From the NCBI RefSeq assembly GCF_048128805.1, contig NC_136008.1, forward strand, positions 15,520,572-15,584,571: a DNA stretch of 64,000 bases. The letters run 5' to 3'. This DNA comes from Centroberyx gerrardi (lineage: Eukaryota > Chordata > Actinopteri > Beryciformes > Berycidae). A model generated the notes under the pieces. That model was not told where the DNA came from. It made no database searches and was given only the letters and a program-made list of their open reading frames with translations. The position numbers and the translations under genes were made by a program. Below, piece by piece: positions 25,528 to 38,000 of this stretch (positions are counted from its first letter, which is position 1; each line of letters opens with the position of its first letter).

Positions 25528-28500
25528 CTATCTATCTCTCTATCTATCTCTATTTTCCCAACTCATGACCTCCCTCTCTATCTCTTCTAGGACATTGAGG
25601 TTTTAATGTCAGAAGGGAACAAATCTCGCACAGTTGCTGCCACCAACATGAATGAGGAGAGCAGTCGGTCGCATGCTGTCTTCAGCATCATCGTCACACA
25701 AACGCTCTATGATCTACGGTCTGGGGTCAGTCTTTCTTGCTGCACCCACTATTACAATGTAAAGGTCCTTGCAGACACTGAAATCAATGGCTTCATCTGT
25801 ATCTATCGCATTAATGTGTTTGTGTTTGCATGTCACGGCGTGCATCTGTCTGGGTGTGTGTGGTACTGGTGAACAGAATTCGGGGGAGAAGGTGAGCAAG
25901 ATGAGTCTGGTTGACCTGGCAGGGAGTGAGCGTGTGTCCAAGACTGGAGCTGCTGGAGAGAGACTCAAAGAGGGCAGCAACATAAACAAGTGGGTGCTAT
26001 TACACTAACCTGCACTCTGTAAGGCATTAAACTGTGTGGAGTCCAATTGATCATTTGGAAAGTTCACATTGGTGTCACTCAAATTGAATTATTTTGTGTG
26101 GCTGTAGGTCTCTCACCACCCTGGGCTGTGTGATTTCTGCTCTGGCTGACCAGTCTGCAGGGAAGGGGAAGGCCAAGTTTGTGCCTTACAGAGACTCAGT
26201 CCTCACCTGGCTACTCAAGGTTTGACCCACACTTTACACAGCTCTATAACTGCCTTCTGTTATGGTTATGATAATAACATGTAAAAGTAGTGTGTGTTTG
26301 CTAAAATGTAGGGACAACATAAAAAAAAAAAAAATGTTTGTCCTCTGTTGCATCCAAACGAAAAGGAAAAATGCAGCACCTGTGTTCAAATCAACAGGGG
26401 GGATGTTGCATTATTGGAATAAGTGAAACTATGCTGACTTCAAAAAATCCACCTGTTAACACCAAAGTGCTGTGGTAGCACAGTGTTTTAACTAAGAGAA
26501 TCACTGAACAAAATATTTAAATAATACATTGACTTAGCACAACAGTTAGAAAATCACGAGCTACTTCCTGGTGTATGGATGTACAGTGCACCAGCCTTGA
26601 GTTGGTTGATGTTTAACTTCTACCGTACTGCCTAGTGTATGAGAGCACACCATATTTCCCTTATGCAGGGCTCTTAGAGCTGTGCACCTCCTAAACAGTG
26701 CATACTGCAATTCCCCTAAGCACTGTGCATTACAAAAAGCATTACACACAAATGAACACACACACAGAGCCCGGTTCTTATAGAGATGCTCCTAATAAAA
26801 TTCATCTTACCTTATTCTATAAACACACCACTCTACCTTGTGGTATGTTTTTTCTTTTCAGGACAACCTTGGTGGCAACAGCAAGACAGCCATGATAGCC
26901 ACAGTGAGTCCAGCGGCTGATAACTATGAGGAGACCCTGTCCACACTACGCTACGCCGACAGGGCCAAGAGGATCGTCAACCATGCAGTGGTGAACGAAG
27001 ACCCCAACGCTCGCATCATCAGAGAGCTGAGGGAAGAGGTGGAGAAGCTCAAAGTGCAGCTCTCTCAGGCCGAGGTGAGGGGGGGGATTGGGCGGACCAT
27101 AGGGAATAGCAGGGTTAAATGACACTTAATACAAATTGTGAAGAAAATGTATCCAGCTGATTGTCTTTCTCTGTTGTTCCCACCAGTCCATGAAGGCCCC
27201 CGAGCTGAAGGAGAAACTGCAGGAGTCGGAGAAACTCATTCAGGAGATGACGGTCACCTGGGAGGAGAAACTAAGAAAGACAGAGGAGATTGCAACAGTA
27301 CGCACATCAGTCATAACAAAGACTCCAAAACATAAATTTTAAATTCAGAATATAAATATATATCTACGTATCGTTATGTATCTATACAGGAGCGTCAGAA
27401 GCAGTTGGAGAGCATGGGCATCTCTCTGGAGACGTCTGGGATTAAAGTGGGTGAAGACAAGTGCTTTCTGGTCAATCTGAATGCCGACCCTGCCCTGAAC
27501 GAGCTATTGGTCTACTACCTGAAGGTAATACAGATTCAATAATATAGTAATGTGATGCTTGTCTTGATCCCCATATGGAAAGTCTCTGTTTGCTCAACCC
27601 CCCTCCACAGTGAGGTCAGGTCAAGGACAATTCAGCAGGGCAACTGCTTACCGATAGCCGGCCTTGAACCTGGGTTTTACCACCATCAGTTTCACCATTG
27701 GTGTATCACTATTGAAATCACAGGAATGTTCATGATAATAATTTTGATAATCTGTGTTTATTAATTCCCAGTTTCTCTCACTGGGATTATTACATATACA
27801 GTGTAAGATTAAAGTCCCCATGAAATGAACTCCCATTACTTTTATTTCCTGGAAAACAGAGTATCTTTCATGGTGACCTCATGCTGCACTAGTAGGTATA
27901 AATATACCCTGACTCATATTCCATTGGTTTAGACTTTTGAATGATCCCTCACTGTGTTATATGTCCCGCCCCAACATCCTGTTTCAACAGGAAACGCATC
28001 AAATCAAGGAAGTAAAGATGCCGTTTCATGCGGCCTTTAAGTTTGCACAGAAGCCAAACAGCTCTGTTTCTTTCTCTCTTTCTCTCTCAGTGTGAGGATT
28101 AGCAGGTACACATGCCCGGAGCACTCCAGTTCCACTGAGAATACTATAATTAGAGAGAAGGCAGAAATCACTTATGCAAAGTAAAACCTTGTTCAACCTC
28201 CAGTGCCTCTGGGCAGCTAGGCGAGCTACCTGCCGCGGGATTCACCGTCTTCAGACTGCTGCTCGTTTTCTCACTCGCTCACTCGCTCACTCGCTCACTC
28301 ACTCACTCACTCACTCACTCACTCACTCTTGTTAAAAACACCTCACACCCGCTGCCTCTGTACCGCAGCTGTAATATTTACCGTCGGCTGCGGCCCTGGA
28401 ACATAACACGTATGCTGCAGCATTCCAGTCCCTCTCAGGATGACACTGTGAGAGCAGAGCAGAGCCCAGCATGAGGCTCAGCAAAGCTCTGAACTGGGAC

Positions 28501-31500
28501 AACCGACCAGCCAGTTGGACCCATAAGAGCAGAGAGCAAGGCGAGGCATGTGAGAGCGAAGCCTCCGCGGCACGCAGAACAACAGGCCTTTGTCTGGGTT
28601 CTGCCGGCCAGCCTGGCATATCAGTGTGGAATGACTATGGTAATGTGAAGTGGGTGATTTAGCTGCAGGGAAGGACATCCTCTGGAAGTTGGGATGTTTG
28701 TTTAACTACGCCCACTTTGTAATGAGAGAGACACCGGTTTCTTCACTTAGCCTTTGTTTTGCTTTGATTTGTTTTGCTCTTGACATTGCCAAATGAAAGA
28801 GTTCCTCAGTTATATTTTTGTGCAAATTGATTTAACAGTTTGCAGCTCTTTTGGTTATTACTAATGAGTTGGAATAGGGTATTGCACAAACATTTAGTTT
28901 AATTATTTTCAGGTCTGTCATTATAACTCTACTTAATCTGTCCTCCACCTGTGTGTAGGAGCACACCCGTGTGGGTGCAGACACGTCTCAGGACATCCAG
29001 CTCTTTGGGATAGGAATCCAGCCGGAGCACTGTGTGCTGGAGCTCTGCCCCGATGGTGATGTCACCCTCATGCCCATAGAGAATGCCAGGTGAGCTACTA
29101 TACAAGACACACACACACACACACACACACACACCACAGACACACACACACACCCCTTCATGGATGACTGGACCTCAGTGTTTCACATGACCTCATGGTC
29201 CAGGCATCTATGATCTGAGCTCCTCGCTTTGATATCAGAGCCATGTCTCACTCCCACTCTAAACAGACTGATGCTACTCAATTAGAGTTTTCCTTGTATA
29301 AAGTTGAAGATTATAATGCCCTCTGACATGTTCTGTATATACAATAAGAGAAATTGAATTCTATGTTTCCTATAGAACCTGTGTGAACGGAACAATGATC
29401 GATTCCTTGGTCCACCTGTGGCATGGAGACCGCATCTTATGGGGCAACAACCACTTCTTCAGGTACAAGTCCTTTCGTAGTGTGGCCCATTCAAAGATTT
29501 GAACAGTCTTAGATAAAGAACCTTTTTAGAAAAATTAGTTAACCGTAAGTCCTGTGCTGTAGGATCAATCTGCCTCAGCGGAAGCGGCGGGACCGTTTGA
29601 AGGAGCTAGAGAGAGCCTCTCCCAGAGAGAGCTTTGTGGAGGCAGATGTGGAGACGGCCAGCGAGGCCTCCTCTGAGCAGGACTACAGCTACGAGTTTGC
29701 CCAGATGGAGGTCATAATGAAGACTCTGGGGAACAATGGTATGATTAGGATAATCTACTTTCTGCAATCTACAAGCTTCTTTCTTTCAGCCCGCAGCTGG
29801 GTATGTCCAGATACTTGGATACAAACTCACTTTGGTTTCCAAACCTCTGTCTACTCTGACCCTATGTCTTTGTATAAAAACTACTGACACCAGTGAAACA
29901 ATATTAAAGCTCTGCTCTCTGTTTGTGCTCAGCTATTACCATAGGTCACGGAGCAATATAGGGCTTGTGTCACATGATCAAAGCCGTCTAATCATATGTG
30001 TGTATGCATACTGTATGTGTGTGTGTGTATATGTGTTTAAACCCTCTAACTCTTCAGTCATGTCCTGTTCTCATGATAGGAGGCGTCAGAGTATCTGCTA
30101 TGCCTTTACTGGGGCAACTCCGTCCAGTGATGCTCATTCAAGTTGTGTATAATAAAATATTGAACTGTATTTTAGATTTTAGATTTTATTTTAGATGTAA
30201 AATGTGTATGTCCCATGTCTGTAGACCCCATGCAGAATGTGGTCCAGGTGCTGGAGAAGCAGTACCTGGAAGAGAAGCGGACGGCTCTGGAGGAGCAGAG
30301 GATGATGTATGAACGAGAGCTGGAGTCGCTACGGCAACAGCTGTCCCCCGAGAAAACACTACAACACCACCGTAGCAGCAGCGACCGCCTTACGTTCCCG
30401 ACGCACACACCCCACAGCAAGCTGCGACTGTGGACAGAGGAGAGGTGAGGAGTGCACACACACACACACATCTACACACAAGCATACACACACACAAATA
30501 TGTGCGCATACAAAAATGTTCAAACACACTGCAGGGAGCTCTGGCTCAGGACTAAAGCAGCAAAAAATGTTATTTTTCAAGCTCAAATCTATCATTTTCA
30601 AACTCAAGTATATCATTTTTATGTCATTATTGTCATCATATATCAATTCATTTTACATTTCATGTGTTATATCAGAAGAGATTTACTGAGTATGCTGCTT
30701 TAAGCAGAAATCCATCTGAAATACACTCAGTATCCACTATATTAGGCACACCTATCTTTTGCCTCCAGAACATCCTAAATTCTTCAAGGCATGGATTCAA
30801 TAAGGTGCTGGAAACATTTCACAGGGATCTTGTTTCATGCTGACTCAATGGCGTCAAGCTGTTCCTGCAGATTTTTCAGTGGTGCATTATGCTATGAACA
30901 TGCTGCTCCACCTCACCTCAAAGCTGCTCTATGGGGTTGAGATCTGGAGACGATGTAGGCCACTGGAGTAAACTAAACTCACTGTCATGTTCCTGGAAGA
31001 ATATTGAAACGCTGGCATCTGCTTGAAGTATCCATTTGAAAAAGGGTCGACTGTGGCCATGAAGAGATGCACTTGGTCAGTAACAATTTTTAGGTACAGT
31101 GTGGCGTTCAAACAATGTACAATTGTTACCAAGGGGCCAAATGTGTGCCAAGAAAACATCCCACACTATCACACCACTACAACCTGCCTGTACTGTTGAC
31201 ACCAGGCAGGGTGGCTCCATGGATTCAGTCCAGTTTTGGTGATCAGGCGCCTACTGTAGCCTCATCTACTTGTTCTTGACCGACAGGAGGGGAACCCAGC
31301 ATGGTCTTCTGCTGCTGAAGCCCATTCGCTTCAAGGTTTGATGAGTTGTGCATTCTGAAATGTCCCTCTGCACTCCACTGTAGCACTGAGCTGCTGTATA
31401 CCTGTTGCCAGCCTGTTAGCTTGAATGGGTTTTGCCATTCTACTCCGACCTGTCTCATCAACAAGATGTTTTTGCTGATGGTTTTTGCTATCCCCGGATG

Positions 31501-34500
31501 ACGGCTATATCAGAGAGGCAGGAATCTACGCTTGTAGCATCAACAATAATACCATGTTCAAACTCAGTTAAAGCTTCCTTAATGTCATGTATTTGCTGTT
31601 GAAACAGAAAATTGGGGCCGGACATAATGCAGGGAGTTATCATTCAAATGTGTAAACCAATGGGTTATCAGTTAGGGAGGGAAAGGCAGTTTTATGTGAT
31701 GGGAAGGGTGGGGGGGCAGGATTGTTGAAAAACCAAGTTTTATTGGTTGTTATTTTTATATATGCCTCCTGGTACATGATGATGTCACCATTAAAGATGC
31801 TCAGTTTCTCAGGAAGATTTGGATATAAAAGTACAATAAAATACAATTTTTGTCATTTTTTTGGCAGAAATTGTCAAATAGGTGTATGGTATGATAGTTA
31901 GAATGAGCTAAAAAGTCGTTTTTCATTTCAGTGTGACTTTAAATCACACATCTAACGTTTAGTTGAAGAGCGAGTCAGCCTCTCGACCCTGTCTGCATGC
32001 TTTATACTTATGCTTTATTTATATGTGACTCACTGTCTGGAGGCGCCAGCTGTAAATGGGGAGGTGTAGCTAATAAAGTCGATACTGAGTGCACATAAGA
32101 GATAGAGAGACAGGATAAAGCCTTTAAGACATTTTCATGAGTGAATGGTCTCTGTGTTTTGTTGTTTTGTGTGTGTGTGTGTGTGTGTGTGTGTCAGGGA
32201 TGAGCTGTTTCGGCAGAGCCTCTCTCGGCTCAGGGAGCAGGTAGTGAAAGCCAACACCTTGGTGCGAGAAGCCAACTTTTTGGCAGAGGAGATGAACAAA
32301 CTCACCGACTATCAGGTCACCCTTCAGATCCCTGCAGCCAATCTCAGCGCTAACCGCAAGGTCAGACCTCTGAATTCCCAGTAACCACATTTTATTAGTT
32401 TTATAATGCAGTACAAATTTCTAGCTATGGTCTAGGGCATTGTGTTATATATAGCTAGGCTCTCGTACAATAAAAATGTTTGTTACTGATTTTATTGTCA
32501 TATGTTTAAGCCTTTGGGACGGGTATTCTATGATGTTTATGTCCACTGAAAGGTGACTTTCAAACAGCAAGGAAGTATTTTTTTGCATTTTTATAGCGTG
32601 GAGCCATAGTGAGCGAGCCAGCCATTCAGGTGCGGAGGAAAGGGAAGGGGACCCAGGTGTGGACCATCGAGAAGCTGGAGAACAAACTGGTGGACATGAG
32701 AGACCACTACAGAGACTGGAAGGAGGGCACAGAGGACATGGTGAGAAACAGGATAGGGGAAAGGAAATGAGTGGAAATGTAAGAAAAAAGGAATGCTTGA
32801 AGTAGGAAATGGTTGTGGAGATTTCTCAGAGGGAGTAGCTATGGGAAAGAAGTCTCCGTGGGTGCCGACAGTTAGTCGAGTTTATGTTTTTGTGTAATAG
32901 ACAGATCAGAAGAAGGAGTAAGGTAATATTTAATCTCCAAGGAGTTAATCATTTATGTAAAGATGTTTAATTTGGATTATTGTGTCCAATCCCGTCTTGT
33001 TTTATCAGTGTTACAAGGTGAACAACAAGCACACTGACCCGTTCTATGAGGCGCAGGAGAACCACAACCTGATAGGAGTGGCCAACATATTTCTGGAGTG
33101 CCTTTTCCATGATGTCAAACTGCAGTATGCTGTCCCCATCATTAGCCAACAGGGAGAGGTAAGGGCACACCAACATAAATAGATTAATAAAGGGATAAAT
33201 TACTTCCTTGCTATTAAGGTGCAGTGTTTGTTTATGTTCATGTGAGTTTCCAAAAATAACAATTTTTAGAAAATGAAAAATGCTCTACTTGAAATTCATC
33301 ACTCAGTAATTGTAAAATACAGATGGTTAAATCCTTAAAAATATTGGCAATTGTTAGGCAAAGGTTTTAAAATACAATACGCTTTAAGATATGCAGGGCA
33401 CATGGAAACTTAAACTATGGGTAGTAGACCGCATCTTTACATATCAAAGAATATTTGGAGCACATGCTGAAATTGAGGTGACGCCGTCCCCCTGCTCTTT
33501 GTGCATCCAACAGGTCGCAGGCAGGTTGCACATTGAGCTGATGCGGATCAGTGGAGCGGTGCCGGAGCGCCTGGCCGGTGGAGACGACTCGTCAGAGAAC
33601 TCCAGTGAGAGCAGCTGCTACGAGGTCATGGACACCAACGGGGAGATCGTCCACATGGCCAAGAGGCTTACCTGCAGGGTATAAGAGACCTCACGGTGGA
33701 TTCTGATCAAGATAGACAGATACACATTTTAAAATGGCTCAGTTCCATCCTGTGCACTTGTCTCTTTGCTGCAGGTGCGGATCAGGGAGGCCACAGGGCT
33801 GCCGCTCAACCTGTCCAACTTCGTCTTCTGTCAGTACACCTTCTGGGAGCACGCTGAGCCCACTGTGGCTCCTCCCATGGTCAGCCCCGACGCCCCTTCC
33901 TCTCGGAGCCCCGACGCCCAGTTCACTGTCCAGTTTGAACACTGCAAGGTAAGGGAAGAGGTGCTGCCTGCTGTTTCTGGGAGAGGTGCACAGAATGAGA
34001 GGCTTGCTAATGCCTCTAAGTTCTGGGGCAATAACTCCCAAGAATGTTTGTCGGTGACTTTTACTCTCAAATCTACTCCAATACACCAACTCTGTCTTTG
34101 TGCAGGAGTATGTGGTGCATGTGACAGATGAGTTCTTGGAGTTTATATCAGACGGGGCGTTGGCCATAGAGGTGTGGGGTCATCGCTGTGCTGGGAATGG
34201 ACGTTCACTCTGGGAGGTAGATGCTCTGCAGGCCAAGACCCGGACGCTCCGAGATAGGTATGTGTACCACATGTTGAATGAATGAATGAATGAATGAATG
34301 AAACCTTTATTGCCCCTCGGGGAATTTGCTTTGCACAAAGAGCATAAAAGAATATCAAAAACATCAACAACCATACATGACAGCACATAATATATGTTGC
34401 ACTCAATCTTATGCATAGATGTACACAAACACACATTTCACACCTCAAACACTCTTGGCCGTTGTGCATCCAAGGTGGAGTGAGGTGTCTCGCGGGATCG

Positions 34501-35039
34501 AGCTGTGGGCCTCCATCCAGGAGCTGAACGAGCAGGGAGAGTACTCAGCTGTGGAGCTGCATCCTGGAAAGGACATCAGCACAGGCGGAGTCTTCCAACT
34601 CCGACAGGTCAGAGAAAAACTATGAAGACGTACCTTTTAGGCCAGACTGGCTGTGCTAGTCCAAATGGATAATTACAAGGATAATAACTGAATTATCTCC
34701 TTCCTGTTATTATGAAACAACCATGTAGCTGTACTAGCTTGAAAGTGGAGTGTTTTGTGTCTGAGACACCGGTGGAAGCTGCACATTAAAGTTAAGTTGT
34801 GGGTATTTGTCCAAGCAGGGTCACTCCCGGAGGCTGCAGGTGTGTGTGAAGCCAGTCCAACACTCAGGCACTCTGCCTCTGCTGGTAGAGGCTGTGCTGT
34901 CTGTGTCTATTGGCTGTGTGTCTGCTCGCTCCACCAAGCTACAGAGACCCCTCGACAGCTACCAGGTCAGTGGAAAACTCACACACTCATTTTTGTATAC
35001 ACACACACACACACACACATACGTGCGTGCACACACAGT

Positions 35040-35071
<32 letters not shown>

Positions 35072-38000
35072 ACTTAGACTACAAACCTCTATATCATCTT
35101 ATATCACTTATATATCCTATAAGACATCAGTAAGATGATTTTAGTAAGGTGATTTTATATGTACTTAATTGATCCTGCTTTCTAGAACAGTGTGTGTATT
35201 TCATGTGAGTGATGTACAATGTGTGCTGCATTTCACACAGGAGAATCAGCAAAAATATGTTCAGTCTTTCTTGGGTTTTGTGCCATGACTAGTTCATCTG
35301 TGTAGCTGGCAGTGACTCTAAAGGAGGACTAGGAATGTACAGGCTCATATTAGTGCTCTGTTAGCTCTGTTATTTCTTTTAAAATGGATCGATGCGCCCT
35401 GATGTACACAGAATGTAACTGCATTGATAAATTCTAGATAGCAGCTGAAGACTGTTTCCACTTTTGTAATAATTGGAAAACCCCTCTGGGGCTGATTATA
35501 ATTGTCATACATTGTAAATACTCAAAAGAACAACTTAATGTGTAGCCTAAGATTTAAATTCTTAAAGACTTCGAGCACAGATTTTAAACAATAACTTAGG
35601 TTGAACTTTCACATCAATGGGTTTTACCAGACAGCAGTGAATAGCAGTAGCATAATAGCAGTGAATACTATGAGCTGTTCTGGTTTGGCTTTTTCTGGTT
35701 CCCCACATTTGACTGAGTGTGTTCTCTCCTGCCAGAGAGAGGAGGAAGACGATATGGATAGTTATCAGGTACCATCTCAGTCTGCTACTGCTGCCGCTCC
35801 CCCTATAGTTCACTCTGAGGCATGATGGAAACCAACCGCTGATCATGTGTTTGCAGACTAGGGCCGTCGCTGAGGACATGGGGTGGGAGGCAGGAAGCAG
35901 AGGGCTGTGCCTCTCCCAACTAAAGGAGTGCTTTATTAAACACTAGCTGCACATGTGGACGATTTCTGACACTGTAATTATCAATCACGCCAACCATTCT
36001 TTGGCAGCCCTCTACACACAGTACAGTACCACCCATGTCTGAGCTCCCAGCCAGCGGTCTGCCTGCCTGGGACCTTGTCCCGCGCTCTCGCCTTTCCCTC
36101 AGGTTGCGCACACTAACGCTACTGTTTGCTTGTCGCTAATGAAGAGCTACAGGAGCAATATGCCTCACTTAATCACATGGGCATTGCATGGCTGCATGAC
36201 TTACAGTACTTTGCATGGTGGAAGTCTGTTGGCATCAGAAATTTGGTTGGCTTTGAGGTCTGTTGGGTACTCTGGAAGCTGCAGAGGGGAATCCCTCAGA
36301 GATTGATCTGCCATGCATTCAGGTAGGATTCTGTGTGACTGTGACTGCATGTGAGGACGTGTCTGTGTGTGCATGCAAGTGTGTGTGTGCATGCATGGGT
36401 GTGTGAATGTGTGTGATTTGCAGATGGGTTGGGGAGGTTTGTATGTGTGTGGTCTAGGCTGGTGAGGGGTTTTTATAGTTTTTATAATAATCCCACCATA
36501 ATCTTTTTCCCAGCCGACAATAAAGACCTGGAGGCTTTGATTTTTAAACACCTTTGGTTTGGGAACTTTTATCAGGATTAGCTTTGACTCGGCTTTTCCA
36601 GTACATTAGCAGTTACTGTATTAATAGAGGACTCAGGAGCAGATCTGGTACTCCTTCAGACGGGGCAGCCCTGTGCACCCTCTCCTTCCCCTGGTTAAGC
36701 TTTGCTGTGCCCTGCGACAGATCCTCTGCCTCACTGAGCCAGCTGATACTGATTCTGGTGTCTCTCTGGTCGCAGGAGGAGGACCTCAACTGTGTGCGGG
36801 AGCGCTGGTCAGAGGCCCTGATCAAACGTAGGGAGTACCTTGACGAACAGATCAAGAAAATCATCAACAAACAAGGTGAGTACTGGAGCACGCGTTGTAG
36901 GATTTTAGGGCGGTTGCTGTGTTGTCTGCCACCAAATCCATCCCTGTTATTACTCCCTTCTTCCTCTTTTTCAAGATTATCTTCTGCCCGCTCTGTTTTA
37001 ACCCCTCTCCTCCTTTCTGTATGTATCCAGAGAAGTCAGAGGAGGATATTGAGCGTGAAGCTCGGCTGGTGGAGCAGTGGGTCGGCCTGACTGAAGAGAG
37101 AAACGCCGTGCTCGTCCCTGCACCTGGCAGCGGCATACCTGGAGCTCCTGCACACTGGTAAAAAACACACACTCCCATACACACGTCACACTGGCTTTAT
37201 TTGGAACCCCTTGCCTTCATTAATCTTTAACCTCATGTTCAACTGACTGTAGGACCCCCCCTGCTGGAATGGAAGCTCACATCCCTGTACTCTTCCTGGA
37301 CTTGAATGGTGAGGCAGGAACATCCATTACAGCCAATGACATTTCACAGGTTCCCTTGTAAACACTAACTAACTGTCTTTTGGCTGTGCCGCCAGCGGAT
37401 AATCTGACAGCGAATGAGCAGTTGACCGGCCCCCACGCTGCAGGGGTTAACTCTATCCTGCCCAAGGAGCATGGAAGCCAGTTCTTCTATCTGCCCATCA
37501 TCCGGCACAGTGATGAGGAGGTAAGCCATGGCTTTGACTTTACTGCCCCCGTGTGGCCATAAAGGCAACTACACAGGTAGAAATGGTATTCTGGCATAAC
37601 TTGTTTGGACATATCAGTGCACACATCTCCTGTTTTTGGAGATGTCGGCTTTGTAGTTTTTCCACATGACCACATCCTCTGCTTCTCTATGGCTCAGTAA
37701 AGCTGTATGAATAGGTAAGAGAGCCACTGGCTGAGCTCTAATCAGTCAGTAGAGACCTTTGAAGTGAGAGTAGGGAATTTTTGCCAAGCTGCTGAAACTT
37801 GTAGATAGCAGATGGGTGTGCTTCACAAAGCTCTAACATTTGTGTTCTCAGTGCTGAAAGCTATTCCCTTGGGAAGGTTTTTCATGACACTATACCTATA
37901 CAAGGGACAGGGCATACTGGGTGATACCTGCCAATTGGAGCCAACCCAGTGTTAACTTAGCCATCTTGCTTGAAGTTATCAGTGCGCCCCAAACCTGTTT

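Larger units (their letters stand above)
5913..27074 (+). other. kif13a: kif13a motor-domain exons 1-11
   Basis: Exons: 5913-5967, 6202-6292, 18153-18165 (13-nt microexon), 20116-20176, 21170-21262, 22318-22498, 24576-24663, 25591-25725, 25877-25989, 26108-26219 and 26862-27074. They encode residues 1-385. The P-loop GQTGSGKS falls at residues 102-109 and is split between exons 5 and 6. Switch I NEESSRSH is at 215-222, switch [10 protein letters not shown] at 250-257, and NINKSLTTLG spans exons 9 and 10. All catalytic residues expected of a working kinesin ATPase are present, so the motor looks functional. The segment ends with the neck helix [19 protein letters not shown]. Confidence 0.94.
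27187..35768 (+). other. kif13a: kif13a FHA, coiled-coil and stalk exons 12-26
   Basis: Exons: 27187-27297, 27390-27524, 28959-29089, 29376-29462, 29563-29738, 30225-30444, 32198-32360, 32597-32740, 33009-33158, 33514-33678, 33775-33948, 34106-34257, 34475-34607, 34819-34965 and 35736-35768 (optional). They encode residues 386-1092. Exons 13-15 hold the FHA domain ([19 protein letters not shown] through [15 protein letters not shown]). Exon 17 is a coiled coil. Exons 18-20 carry [31 protein letters not shown] and [20 protein letters not shown], which are conserved in KIF13 proteins. Junction phases are consistent throughout. Confidence 0.92.

Noticed and set aside
24923-25568. ORFs of 71-164 codons rich in Leu-Ser and Ile-Tyr
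   Set aside because: They are translations of the CT/TATC microsatellite in several frames, with no conserved segment.
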